From positions 2,219,503 to 2,283,502 of the forward strand of contig OZ257148.1 in assembly GCA_965279285.1 (NCBI GenBank): 64,000 nt of DNA, read 5' to 3'. This DNA is from G965279335 sp965279285 (GTDB lineage: Bacteria > Pseudomonadota > Gammaproteobacteria > DSM-16500). The translations under genes and the position numbers were made by a program. Positions 8,926-18,300 of the stretch are shown one piece after another. The notes beneath the pieces are model-generated. The model was not told the origin of the DNA. It saw only the letters and a program-made list of their open reading frames with translations, and made no database searches. Every line of letters starts with the position of its first letter. The stretch's first letter is position 1.

Positions 8926-9055
8926 GTAAATATTTAGCGACATGTCTAGATCCCGCGGACAAGCCGCGGGACGTTGGTGATTGTTAAATCGCAGTTTGTT
9001 ATCCCAACGTCCCGCGGCTTGTCCGCGGGATCCAGACATGTCGCTGAATAGTTAC
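8926..9055. repeat. Palindromic element, core C
   Basis: This 130-bp inverted repeat has ends GTAAATATTTAGCGAC and GTCGCTGAATAGTTAC around an inner arm ACATGTCT...GATCCCGCGGACAAG and its complement. Each arm is itself a CCCGCGG/CCGCGGG hairpin. The right terminus contains the stop codon of murJ (TTA at 9052-9054 on the plus strand). Confidence 0.9.
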
Positions 9056-10593
9056 ACCTGCCGTATTAATAAATCCCGCAAACGCAATCCTAACAACCAA
9101 AGACTACCAAAATAAATAACTACCGCTGAAACTAATAAAACCGTTAAATGCTCTACTCGCCACAATAAAGTTTGAACTATCCATTGCTGCAAATCACCAG
9201 CCATCCATTGCAAACAAATTCCCAAAATAATATTAGCAACAATTAATCTTAACGAAAAAAACCACCACCCTGCTCGCGGTTGATAAATATTTTTTGTCTG
9301 TAAATAATAAAATAACAACCCTGCATTCAATACAGCAGATAACGATGTTGCTAAGGCAATTCCTGCGTGTTTTAACGGCCAAATTAAAATGCCATTAAAA
9401 ACCATATTAGCTACCATCGCTAAAATACCAATTTTCACGGGTGTACGCATATCTTGTTTCGCATAAAAACCTGCGGCTAAAATTTTTATTAACATAAACG
9501 GTGCAATTCCAAGCGCAAACATAATTAAACTTTTACGCGTCATCATAACTGCTCTGCCATCAAAGTGACCGTGTTGAAATAAGGTACTTAACAAAGGCCC
9601 CGAGATAACAGCAAATATCACTGCCGCAGGCAAACCTACTAACAACACACATCGCAAAGCCCAATCAATAGTTAAAGAAAAATCTTCATTTGCTTGTGTT
9701 GCATGATGTCGCGACAAATGTGGCAAGATGACGGTTGTGATTGCAACTCCAATCACCCCCAAAGGAAATTCCATCAAACGATCTGAGTAATAAATCCATG
9801 ACACACTACCCACAACTAATAATGAAGCAAATACTGAATCGAGTAATAAATTAATTTGCGAAACTGACACACCAAATAATGCTGGCATCATCAAGCGCAA
9901 TACTCTTTTTACCCCCGGGTCACGAAAACTAATTTTAGGCCGCGGCAATAACTGTAGTTTGTTTAAAAATGGCCATTGAAAAACCCATTGCACAACGCCG
10001 CCAACAAACACCCCCCATGCCAATCCAATAATAGGCGTATGCAAATGCGGCGACAACCAAATAGCTGCCGCTATCATACAAATATTTAAAAATACTGGCG
10101 TAAAAGCAGCAACCCAAAAACGATTATAGGTATTCATCACCGCACCTGAAAAAGCGGTCATGGAAATTAAAAATAAATACGGAAACGTGACACGAAGCAT
10201 AGTCACGGCAAGATCAAATCGTTCACCATCGGCCGCAAATCCAGGCGCAAAGATTCGGACAATGAGTGGCGCAAAAACCACACCGACGATACTCACCCCC
10301 AACAAAATAAAACCCAGGGTGCCTGAAATAGCATCAATAAAGCTTTTTACTTCAGCATAAGATTGTTTTTTTTGATATTCCGACAAAACCGGCACAAAAG
10401 CTTGGGCAAACGAACCCTCAGCAAATAAACGCCGTAATAAATTAGGAATACGAAACGCTACAGAAAAAGCATCAAACGCTGCACCCGCACCAAAAATTTG
10501 CGCAGTTACCATATCGCGGATAAAGCCTAATATGCGGGAAATCATGGTCATACCAGAAACAATAGAAGTAGACTTAAATAGGCTTTTGCTCAT
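9052..10593 (-). CDS. murJ: Lipid II flippase MurJ
   Basis: Inner-membrane MOP-superfamily transporter that flips the peptidoglycan precursor lipid II. The 513-aa protein has about 14 hydrophobic segments. The N-terminus has the family signature SGMTMISRILGFIRDM, followed by FDAFSVAFRIPNLLRRLFAEG. Length and motifs are normal. Its TAA stop lies inside the terminus of the core-C palindromic element. It is divergent from rpsT, an arrangement seen in other gammaproteobacteria. Confidence 0.96.
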   Translation of the reverse strand: MSKSLFKSTSIVSGMTMISRILGFIRDMVTAQIFGAGAAFDAFSVAFRIPNLLRRLFAEGSFAQAFVPVLSEYQKKQSYAEVKSFIDAISGTLGFILLGVSIVGVVFAPLIVRIFAPGFAADGERFDLAVTMLRVTFPYLFLISMTAFSGAVMNTYNRFWVAAFTPVFLNICMIAAAIWLSPHLHTPIIGLAWGVFVGGVVQWVFQWPFLNKLQLLPRPKISFRDPGVKRVLRLMMPALFGVSVSQINLLLDSVFASLLVVGSVSWIYYSDRLMEFPLGVIGVAITTVILPHLSRHHATQANEDFSLTIDWALRCVLLVGLPAAVIFAVISGPLLSTLFQHGHFDGRAVMMTRKSLIMFALGIAPFMLIKILAAGFYAKQDMRTPVKIGILAMVANMVFNGILIWPLKHAGIALATSLSAVLNAGLLFYYLQTKNIYQPRAGWWFFSLRLIVANIILGICLQWMAGDLQQWIVQTLLWRVEHLTVLLVSAVVIYFGSLWLLGLRLRDLLIRQV

Positions 10594-10736
10594 ATGCCAT
10601 CATCAGATTAATTAAGAAATGTTATCCTACCACAATATAATTTTGGGCTAAATCTTTAATCAAAAATTGACAATGCCGAAAGAACTCGGCATATTAGCAC
10701 CCTTTCGTAAGATAAACAGATTGTTGGAGGAATCCC

Positions 10737-11051
10737 TTGGCTAATATTAAATCAGCTAAAAAACGTGCCCGTCAGGCAGAAAAACATCGTCGCCATAATG
10801 CGAGCATGCGCTCCATGGTACGTACCTATATTAAAAAAGTTGTTACTGCCATTGCAGCGAATGACAAAAAACTAGCTGAAGAATCACTCAAAGAAGCTTT
10901 CCCTGTAATAGATCGCATGGCAAATAAAGGTTTGTTGCACAAAAATAAAGCGGCACGTCATAAAAGCCGACTAACCCATCAAATTAAATTGATGTCAGGT
11001 GAAGTAGTAGCTAAAGCTAAAACAAGTAAGGCAAAAGCGAAGACAGCTTAA
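10737..11051 (+). CDS. rpsT: 30S ribosomal protein S20
   Basis: A 104-aa basic protein (MANIKSAKKRARQAEKHRRH after the initiator) that binds 16S rRNA in the small subunit. The start codon is TTG at 10737, preceded by TTGGAGGAAT. The UUG start matches E. coli rpsT, where it belongs to translational autoregulation. The tail is extended with Lys/Ala repeats (KAKTSKAKAKTA). Monocistronic. Confidence 0.97.
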   Translation: MANIKSAKKRARQAEKHRRHNASMRSMVRTYIKKVVTAIAANDKKLAEESLKEAFPVIDRMANKGLLHKNKAARHKSRLTHQIKLMSGEVVAKAKTSKAKAKTA

Positions 11052-11055
11052 GCGT

Positions 11056-11143
11056 AACTGTCATGTGTCATCCTGAGCGTAAGAGAGAGATCCTTCGCTA
11101 CGCTCAGGATGACATAGCAGTCAGGATGACACCGTACACTCAG
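11056..11143. repeat. Repeat, core D (TGTCATCCTGAGCG type)
   Basis: Contains TGTCATCCTGAGCG and its inverted partner CGCTCAGGATGACA, separated by GATCCTTCGCTA, plus an extra CAGGATGACA. The same unit recurs after recA near 60280. It lies between the ends of rpsT and obgE (convergent), so it may act as a shared 3' structure. Confidence 0.7.
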
Positions 11144-11157
11144 GAATAACAGCACAC

Positions 11158-12192
11158 CTAATTATCTGTACTGATTGGATCTTGATTTAACTCTTCTAAA
11201 TACTGCATAGCAGCCTGCATTAAACCCTCTGTTCCTGCGTGACTTAAGCCAGAAATTCGGAATACTTTACCCTTCCATCGCAGACGTTTTACTATATCTT
11301 TACAAACAGCATCGATATCCTCATCCGCCAATAAATCCACTTTATTGAGCACCAGCCACCGCTCTTTTTCCATTAATTCAGGATTAAAACTTTCTAATTC
11401 TTTTGAAATTGCCTTAAATTGTTTCACCGGATCGCCGCCATCAAACGGTGCAACATCCACCATATGAAACAATAACCGAGTTCGCATCACATGCCGTAAA
11501 AAACGCACACCAAGACCAGCGCCCTCTGCCGCACCTTCAATCAGGCCAGGAATATCTGCGATGACAAAACTTTGATCTTGAGCAACCCGTACCACTCCCA
11601 AATTAGGATGAAGAGTCGTAAACGGATAATCTGCAACTTTAGGTCGTGCTGCAGAGACAGCATGAATTAGCGTTGATTTTCCTGCATTCGGCATACCGAC
11701 TAAACCTACATCAGCTAGTACTTTTAATTCTAACCTTAAATTTCTTTTTTCGCCTGGAGAACCTGGAATTGTTCGTTGCGGCGATCGATTCACACTGCTT
11801 TTAAATTTAGCGTTCCCTACACCATGTCTACCCCCTTGGGCTACACACATTTGTTGTGTATTTTCAGCAAGGTCAACAATGAGCTCGTCGGTATCTTCAT
11901 CATAAACCATCGTCCCAACAGGAACGCGCAAGACCATATCCGGACCAGCTTTCCCACTACAATCACGGCCACGGCCTTTCTCACCATTTTTAGCTTGAAA
12001 CCGCTTAACAAAACGGTAGTCAACTAAGGTATTAAGCCCTTCATCCGCTTCTATGATGACGCTGCCACCATCCCCCCCATTACCACCATCAGGGCCGCCT
12101 AGTGCCATAAATTTCAAGCGTAGAAAGCTACAACAGCCATTACCGCCATCGCCAGCCTCTACTCGAATTCTTGCCTCATCAATAAACTTCAT
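11158..12192 (-). CDS. obgE: GTPase ObgE (CgtA)
   Basis: Essential GTPase acting on 50S ribosome assembly and stress control. The 344-aa protein has the glycine-rich Obg domain (AGDGGNGCCSF, GGPDGGNGGDGG) at about 1-158. The G domain follows with G1 GMPNAGKST, G3 DIPGLIEGA and G4 NKVD. The last gene of the rplU-rpmA-obgE order, it is separated from rpmA by a hairpin that could attenuate read-through. Confidence 0.97.
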   Translation of the reverse strand: MKFIDEARIRVEAGDGGNGCCSFLRLKFMALGGPDGGNGGDGGSVIIEADEGLNTLVDYRFVKRFQAKNGEKGRGRDCSGKAGPDMVLRVPVGTMVYDEDTDELIVDLAENTQQMCVAQGGRHGVGNAKFKSSVNRSPQRTIPGSPGEKRNLRLELKVLADVGLVGMPNAGKSTLIHAVSAARPKVADYPFTTLHPNLGVVRVAQDQSFVIADIPGLIEGAAEGAGLGVRFLRHVMRTRLLFHMVDVAPFDGGDPVKQFKAISKELESFNPELMEKERWLVLNKVDLLADEDIDAVCKDIVKRLRWKGKVFRISGLSHAGTEGLMQAAMQYLEELNQDPISTDN

Positions 12193-12210
12193 AATCGTTC
12201 CGCAGTGTAT

Positions 12211-12246
12211 AAAAAAAAGCCTAGCTTATGACAGCGAGGCTTTTTT
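12211..12246 (-). terminator. Terminator/attenuator between rpmA and obgE
   Basis: On the minus strand AAAAAAGCCT and AGGCTTTTTT form a stem with a ~14-nt loop followed by a long T run. It lies downstream of rpmA and before obgE, so it probably reduces obgE transcription relative to the ribosomal proteins. Confidence 0.75.
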
Positions 12247-12270
12247 AGAAAAATAACGATTTAAAATAGC

Positions 12271-12543
12271 TTATGCAGCAGCCGTATCAATTGGCTCAAT
12301 GCTAACACAACGCTTATTTAAACGACCTTTGTAGCCAAATACGATTTTACCTGGCTTCAAAGCATATAAGGTATGGTCTTTACCCATTCCAACATAACGA
12401 CCTGGATGATACTTGGTGCCACGTTGACGCAGAATAATCGTACCGGCATTGATGATTTGACCACCAGCGCGTTTTAGACCAAGGTACTTAGGTTTTGAAT
12501 CGCGGCCGTTACGCGTACTACCACCGGCTTTCTTATGTGCCAT
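12271..12543 (-). CDS. rpmA: 50S ribosomal protein L27
   Basis: A 90-aa protein starting MAHKKAGGSTRNGRDSKPK, the conserved N-terminal tail that reaches the peptidyl transferase centre. Length and sequence are standard for the family. It follows rplU by 12 bp in a two-gene ribosomal operon. No N-terminal cleavage extension of the Firmicutes kind is present. Confidence 0.98.
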   Translation of the reverse strand: MAHKKAGGSTRNGRDSKPKYLGLKRAGGQIINAGTIILRQRGTKYHPGRYVGMGKDHTLYALKPGKIVFGYKGRLNKRCVSIEPIDTAAA

Positions 12544-12555
12544 TTCTCTCTCCCC

Positions 12556-12867
12556 TTAAGCAACAATTTGTTCAATTTTGACTTCAGTGTAATACTGTCT
12601 GTGACCCATTTGTTTTTTATGATGCTTACGGCGTCGAAACTTCACAATCAGCAATTTTTTATGCCGACCATGCTCAACTATCGTCGCTGTCACTTTTGCG
12701 CCTGTCACATAGGGTTTACCGATTTGAATATTATCACCATTAGAAATCATGAGAATATCATCAAAAGTGATGTTAGATCCGACTTCAGCGTCGATCTTCT
12801 CAAGCTTCAGGGTTTGACCTTCTTTCACGGTAAATTGCTTACTACCGCTGGTTATTACTGCATACAT
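12556..12867 (-). CDS. rplU: 50S ribosomal protein L21
   Basis: A 103-aa 23S rRNA-binding protein starting MYAVITSGSKQFTVKEGQ and carrying the KFRRRKHHKKQMGHRQYYTE block typical of L21. The frame is open to 12993, but the upstream 42 codons are the leader, and AGGAGT sits just before the ATG at 12867. The promoter faces ispB, the same divergent arrangement as in E. coli. Confidence 0.97.
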   Translation of the reverse strand: MYAVITSGSKQFTVKEGQTLKLEKIDAEVGSNITFDDILMISNGDNIQIGKPYVTGAKVTATIVEHGRHKKLLIVKFRRRKHHKKQMGHRQYYTEVKIEQIVA

Positions 12868-13053
12868 TTTAAGTACTCCTATATTTATTCTATGTATACG
12901 CACATTTTTGAAGATCGGCATTATAGGGCACGAATCACCCAGATGCAAGCAATAGCGCGGGATTTGATTTAAAAACTTGACAGCAATCCTCACAGGCGAA
13001 TACGATCCTTACTTAGTAATTTACCCAATAAACTCATTGAGATACTTAACAGC

Positions 13054-14022
13054 ATGTCCCTAGACTCTATCCGCTCGGTGGTACAGCCTGACCTAGAAGC
13101 AGCAAATCAGTTTATCTCTACAGAGCTTAAATCTGATATTCCTTTGATCAATGAATTAGTTGATTACATTATTCAGTGTGGCGGCAAGCGGATTCGACCT
13201 CTTATTGTTTTGCTATCAGCTAAAGCATTTAACCATACTCAAAATCATCATATTGAGTTGGCTGCTGCTATTGAATTAATTCACACTGCTACCTTATTAC
13301 ATGATGATGTTGTTGATAGCTCCGCTTTGCGTCGCGGTCGAGATACTGCACACATGATTTGGGGTAGCGAAGCGAGCGTACTTGTCGGCGATTTTTTATA
13401 TTCGCGCGCCTTTCAGCTGATTGTTAAATTACAAAACTTAGAAATTCTGAATTTTTTTTCCAACGCCACCAATTTAATTGCTGAAGGTGAAATTTTACAA
13501 TTAATTAATTGTCACCAACCTGACACTACCGAAGCCGCTTATTTTGAAGTTATACATCGTAAGACCGCAAAATTATTTGAAGTAGCAGCACAAACGGGCA
13601 CCGCTTTATCACCTTATACCACTGCACAAATGCATGCAATGCAACAATACGGTATGCAACTTGGCATTGCGTATCAACTCATTGATGATGCATTAGATTA
13701 TAGCTCTACTGCAGATGAAATGGGAAAAAACATGGGTGATGATTTAGCGGAAGGGAAACCAACATTGCCATTAATTTATGCGATGCAACAAGGCACTGCA
13801 GCTGAAACTAAGTTAATTCAAGAGGCCATTAAAACCGGCTCGAATGAGAAATTAGCTGATATTCTTGCTATTATTGAGTCAACTAAAGCAATTGCTTATA
13901 CGGCGAATGCTGCAAAAAAATATGTTCAGCAAGCCAATGTGTTATTAAAAAATATTCCCGAATCGCCTTATCGTGCTGCTTTGCATGATTTGGCGGAGTT
14001 TGTTGTAGAACGGAGTTATTAA
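13054..14022 (+). CDS. ispB: Octaprenyl diphosphate synthase IspB
   Basis: Trans-polyprenyl diphosphate synthase that makes the ubiquinone side chain from FPP and IPP. The 322-aa protein has the GGKRIRPL IPP-binding block, the first aspartate motif in LLHDDVVDSS and the second in LIDDALDY. Length is typical. The ispB versus rplU-rpmA-obgE divergent arrangement is the conserved gammaproteobacterial order. tRNA-Pro follows 11 bp after its stop. Confidence 0.96.
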   Translation: MSLDSIRSVVQPDLEAANQFISTELKSDIPLINELVDYIIQCGGKRIRPLIVLLSAKAFNHTQNHHIELAAAIELIHTATLLHDDVVDSSALRRGRDTAHMIWGSEASVLVGDFLYSRAFQLIVKLQNLEILNFFSNATNLIAEGEILQLINCHQPDTTEAAYFEVIHRKTAKLFEVAAQTGTALSPYTTAQMHAMQQYGMQLGIAYQLIDDALDYSSTADEMGKNMGDDLAEGKPTLPLIYAMQQGTAAETKLIQEAIKTGSNEKLADILAIIESTKAIAYTANAAKKYVQQANVLLKNIPESPYRAALHDLAEFVVERSY

Positions 14023-14033
14023 GCTTAAATTAG

Positions 14034-14110
14034 CGGGGTGTAGCTCAGCTTGGTAGAGCACTGCCTTCGGGAGGCAGGGGCCGCAAGTTCGAATCTTGTC
14101 ACCCCGACCA
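14034..14110 (+). tRNA. tRNA-Pro (CGG)
   Basis: A 77-nt cloverleaf: acceptor CGGGGTG/CACCCCG, D arm AGCTCAGCTTGGTAGAGC, anticodon stem CTGCC/GGCAG with loop TTCGGGA (anticodon CGG), T arm CAAGTTCGAATCTTG, and encoded ACCA. It sits at the boundary between the core block and the accessory block that follows, a common integration site type. Confidence 0.95.
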
Positions 14111-14472
14111 ATAAAATCAATGGGTTAGGTGAAAACACAGCGGGGAAACATAAGAGCCAGGGTGCACACAGGGTGCAAATGGAGTGAATGACAAGCCTTA
14201 TTAGTGCATGTTAGTAATCAAATATATTCTTTTACCAAACCATACCACCAGTCAAAACAGCTCCTACATAAAGCTAAGATAAGAGGTTAAGTTTTCAGTC
14301 TATTAAAGGAAAAAATATATCCAAAACAGCTTTATTAAATGTGATAAAAATTAATAATAGTAACCGGATTACTTATTGAATAAGAGGACGTATCACTGGG
14401 TTCCGCCAAAGAAAGGGCCACAGAATCCGATGACCTAAGATTTAAGGAAAAAAATATTCCGCCACCAAAAAC
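14111..14472. other. Intergenic stretch after tRNA-Pro
   Basis: About 360 bp of AT-rich sequence without a convincing gene. It contains GGGTGCACACAGGGTGCAAATG close to the tRNA end, which may be decayed mobile-element sequence, but I find neither an integrase gene nor a direct repeat of the tRNA 3' end within the window. Confidence 0.4.
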
Positions 14473-14790
14473 CTATATCTCAGTCATAGAAAGAACTTCG
14501 AGACCTTTTGCCGCAATCAGATTAAGCAATCGAAGGGACGTTCCTCTAGGGTGCTTACCCCCCTGCTCCCATTGCCTTACTGTTGATGTGCTTGTATTCA
14601 GGTATTTGGCGAATATTGCTTGACTAACCTTCTCATGCAACCGAATAAGCTTAATTTCACGAGCGCTTAAATCACGCACAGGAGGAATACAAACAGACTC
14701 ATACTCGCGCATTGTTACAGCATCAATTACGCCTGCATCATATAGATCAGTAGCCATTTCATGTGCCACTTCAAGTAGAGTCTTTTTCAT
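14473..14790 (-). CDS. NadS-like HTH antitoxin
   Basis: A 105-aa Cro/CI-type HTH protein. Residues about 45-95 contain LSAREIKLIRLHEKVSQAIF followed by TSTSTVRQWEQGGKHPRG and LRLLNLIAAKGLEVL, the NadS/HigA-like (COG2944) signature. As the antitoxin it should bind the toxin and repress the shared promoter. It lies one base downstream of the toxin stop, so the toxin gene comes first, as in higBA-type modules. The module is the first gene set after tRNA-Pro. Partner identity rests on motif resemblance. Confidence 0.85.
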   Translation of the reverse strand: MKKTLLEVAHEMATDLYDAGVIDAVTMREYESVCIPPVRDLSAREIKLIRLHEKVSQAIFAKYLNTSTSTVRQWEQGGKHPRGTSLRLLNLIAAKGLEVLSMTEI

Positions 14791-14791
14791 T

Positions 14792-15157
14792 TCATTTCAC
14801 CTCAAATAATTTACTTTTTTCTACCATTTTTTTAATCATTTTTTCGTCTGCATTAAGAAAGTCTTTTGCCAGCTGTCGATAAATTTTTTCTTCTCTATCG
14901 TCTATATTTGCACGAACATTTTTTGCAAATCCATACACAAAAAAAGCGGTTTCTTCCTTTCTAAATTCTACCAGAGTTCGGTAGCTGCCTCTCTTTCCTT
15001 TCCCTGGCAAAGCTACCCTTTTTTTGTATAACCCACTTCCGAGATTTCCTTCATAAAGCCCTTTTTCCATCTCTTCAATAGCCCTTTTTAAAGCATTGTC
15101 AGCTAATCCTTCTGACTTAGCCCATTGATGAAAGCTTCTATGCTTGAAAATTCTCAT
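14792..15157 (-). CDS. RelE/COG4737-type toxin
   Basis: A 121-aa protein from MRIFKHRSFHQWAKSEGL. It contains GLYKKRVALPGKGKRGSYRTLVEF and FVYGFAKNVRANID, the pattern of RelE-fold toxins paired with NadS-like antitoxins. Such toxins are expected to be mRNA endonucleases. The in-frame start at 15175 is possible, but MRIFKH matches the family N-terminus better. The basic K/R strip that serves as the active surface in the family is intact, so the toxin may be functional. Confidence 0.82.
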   Translation of the reverse strand: MRIFKHRSFHQWAKSEGLADNALKRAIEEMEKGLYEGNLGSGLYKKRVALPGKGKRGSYRTLVEFRKEETAFFVYGFAKNVRANIDDREEKIYRQLAKDFLNADEKMIKKMVEKSKLFEVK

Positions 15158-15205
15158 TTGTATCCTTATACACAATTATAACACTTAGGGTTATCTTTTT
15201 AATAG

Positions 15206-15262
15206 TTACTTTCTAGATTTTAAAATGTCTGAAGAAATTTTACTATCATGGCTTGCAGACAT
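15206..15262 (-). pseudogene. 5' stub of a third NACHT-array gene
   Basis: Eighteen codons starting MSASHDSKIS, identical over the first ten residues to the start of the split NACHT gene at 22319, then diverging (SDILKSRK) to a stop. The upstream 20 bp (GAACGAACC... on the minus strand) also matches the region before 22319. It lies 40 bp downstream of the NACHT gene stop, exactly where the next member of a head-to-tail array would begin. It is probably a deletion remnant. Confidence 0.75.
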
Positions 15263-15302
15263 AGGTTCGTTCCTTTTTATTAAAGGTATCTCAATACTTA
15301 CC

Positions 15303-18300
15303 TTATTTTTTTGCCCCGGTATTAGATAAAAATTGTGGTTTTGGTGAAATCGGAGGCTTTGGCGGAAGCGGCGGCTTGGGAGTTACTTTCGCAAAAAGCG
15401 CATGCGCATTATTGCCCGCTGAACTGGCTGCCGTACCTGTCGCAGCAGTGGCTGTTGAAGTTGATTGTGATGCAGTCACGGCTTGTTTACTGTCTTTTGC
15501 ATCTTTACTATCAATGAATGCCGTGTTGGTCATGACGGAAGGTTTACCTATTCTATTATGTTGTTTGAGTAACAACTGGTCGGATGCACTTAAGCCTATT
15601 GCATCAGTGATATTTATTTGGGAGGCATGTAACGGAATACCTGGTATGGCTAACCAATTGAGCTCTGCTTTGAAGGAGTTGTAGCCAATTGATAACGTAA
15701 AACAAGCAATACCATTACCAAAAGCTACCGCTAAACGTTCTTGACCAGGGGTGGATGTTGCCCAGGCGCAATGGGTAACAGCATATGGAAATTGTAAGTA
15801 GCCTAATAAATTTCCTGTCGCCACTTTCCATATTCGTACTGTTTTATCATTACTTCCTGATGCCAGATACTTGCTCTCATGGTCCCAGGCAATACTGTTC
15901 ACCCAACCTGTATGCCCTTGCAGCACCCGTAATGCTTTGCCACTCGACGCTTCCCATAGACGCACCGTCTTATCATGACTTCCTGACGCCAGGTGCTTGC
16001 TCTCACGGTCCCAGGCAACACTGCTTACTGAATACGTATGCCCTTGCAGCACCCGTAATGCTTTGCCACTCGACGCTTCCCATAGGCGCACCGTGTTATC
16101 ATCACTTCCTGATGCCAGGTGCTTGCTTTCATGGTCCCAGGCGACACTAAGCACATAGCCCTTATGTCCTGTTAACGTTTGAATAGATTCTCTGTTTTGA
16201 GCATTGTATACAATGATTTCCTGACCACTTGCCACTGCTAACCAAAGACCATTAGGAGAATACTGAATAGAATTGCATCGATCTTTTAACAGAAGCAACG
16301 GCAACTCACCAAAATTAATATCTTTTAATTGAGCCCCACTCAAATTTGCTTCACGTAACCAAGCGCCTTGTAAGTTGACTTGAGTCATATTGGCACCTTG
16401 GAGCTGGGTATTATCTAAAATGCCAGAGCTCAAATCAGCGCCCGGAATGTTAATGTTGCGTAAATCTCTGCTTGCAAAGCTCACGCCTGCTGCATTTAAA
16501 ATCGTTATGGCATTGGCAGCGGCTTTTGCAACGGTTGCATCTTGTTTGGAATGTTCAACGATGGCCCATAGAACAGCTTTGTGTTTTGGTTCTCGAGCCA
16601 GCCTTTCAACCATAAAATCTAATATTTGTCGTTCATAGCGCAGTAATTTGTCTTTAATATTGAACGTTAACTTTGCAAAATGTGGGGTTGCTTGTAAAAT
16701 TTGTTGTGTCATTTTTTCTTCGGAAAATGTTTCAACTGCTATGCCACTTTCTATTTGTTTACTATCCATTGAAGCGATAGAGACAGGTTGTAGGGATTGC
16801 ATGATAACTACCAGCTGATCAAATAATTCTCGTGCAATAAAATAATCCCGCAACGAAGGATGTAAAAAAGCATAATGATTATCGCCCGTTTTCTTAATGG
16901 GAGACGCTAATAATTTCGATTGTATCTCAGAGCCTGGGCCAAAAAATTCGACCCAAGGATTGACAGCCGATGGAACAGTTAATAAACGCGTATGTGAGGA
17001 TGTTTTAACTTTTTCGGGTTGAAATGCAATAGAAACGAGATCTCTTTCATGTAACTTAAGTGCGATCTGTTGATTGTATTCTAATAAAGTTTCCTCGATA
17101 TTACTTTGAGTATCCTTAAAAAGGTGACTCGATTCATGTTGTTTTGGTCTTTCAATATGACGATGAAAGTAATGTTTAACAAACGCATCATACAATGAAA
17201 GACGTGTTATCTCTTGCTTATCTTGCGACTTAGCATCTAGGTTTTGTTGCTTGACTAAGTCGGGTAAGACGCTGGATGCAATGTACAATAAATAGGGGGA
17301 CTCAATGAGTTTTAATAAGCCAGGTATTTCATTGAAATAATGCCAATACTGTTTCCAATCACGCCAGTTTTCGCTTAAATTCTCTTTGTTCTGTTCAATA
17401 TATTTTTTTAAATAATTTTCAATTTGAATGAGTGAAAAGGGTGCCATAAAACGTTCGACGACGGTCTCCGATATCGTTCTTTTGATACGGTGCGAGCTCG
17501 GTTGAAACCAATGACGATACTCACAGACTGGCTGCATTAAATATTCTAAGCGGCACGTAAATATCACCTTAGCGTTGGGCCAGGTATCAAGCTTATTGCT
17601 GATATACAAATTGCTACGAACATTTACTTCATCTGCGCCATCTAAGATGAATAAAAAAGGTAGCTTTTTTAAAGAGGGGAAATTTTTTTCTTCAAATCCT
17701 ATCGCTTTTAACGTTTCTTCAACTGCTTCGGTATTGGGATGTTTTAACCTCGCCAGAGAAATAAATAAAGGAATTGATTGAGAGGAGAAGGATAACTCCG
17801 GTTGATACGTCTTCCATAATTGTTGCTCCAGATAATAGCCAAATAATGTCTTACCTAACCCTGAGCTTCCCAGCAACAACATGACACGTGACTTGCTCTT
17901 GAGAAACGTATGTACATCCTTTTCTAAATCAAATGATTTTTCATCATCCATACGCTCTGTTGCGGCGCTTGCAATGTACAGTGCCAAATCAGCTTGGTGT
18001 TCTTTATTATTCTCATGCCACCCGGTTTTGATTTTTTCAACAAAAAATGACTTTTCTTCGCTAGTTATAGAAGATACATGGTAACGATTAATAGTTTGCT
18101 GCATTTTAATATCAGGCTCTGCTGCAATGGTAGCAGGCGATTGCATTATGAACTTATCAATATTAAAAACAGCCGCTGTGGCACCTGGGGCAGTCGCAGT
18201 GGCCATCTGCATCGGAGAGACTAGAGTTAATGCGTGTTGATTACTCTTTCTATCATCTTGTGTCATTTGGCTTACAACTGCAGGTGTAAGGAATGTTTCT

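Noticed and set aside
14111..14472. Integrase or attR next to tRNA-Pro
   Set aside because: No integrase-like frame and no repeat of the tRNA 3' end was found within the window.
15335..16150. Plus-strand ORFs opposite the NACHT gene
   Set aside because: The open frames mirror the WD40 repeats and the alanine-rich tail; they are antisense shadows.
15840..16200. CRISPR-like periodic repeats
   Set aside because: The 126-bp period is a multiple of three and codes for WD40 blades; no spacers or cas genes.
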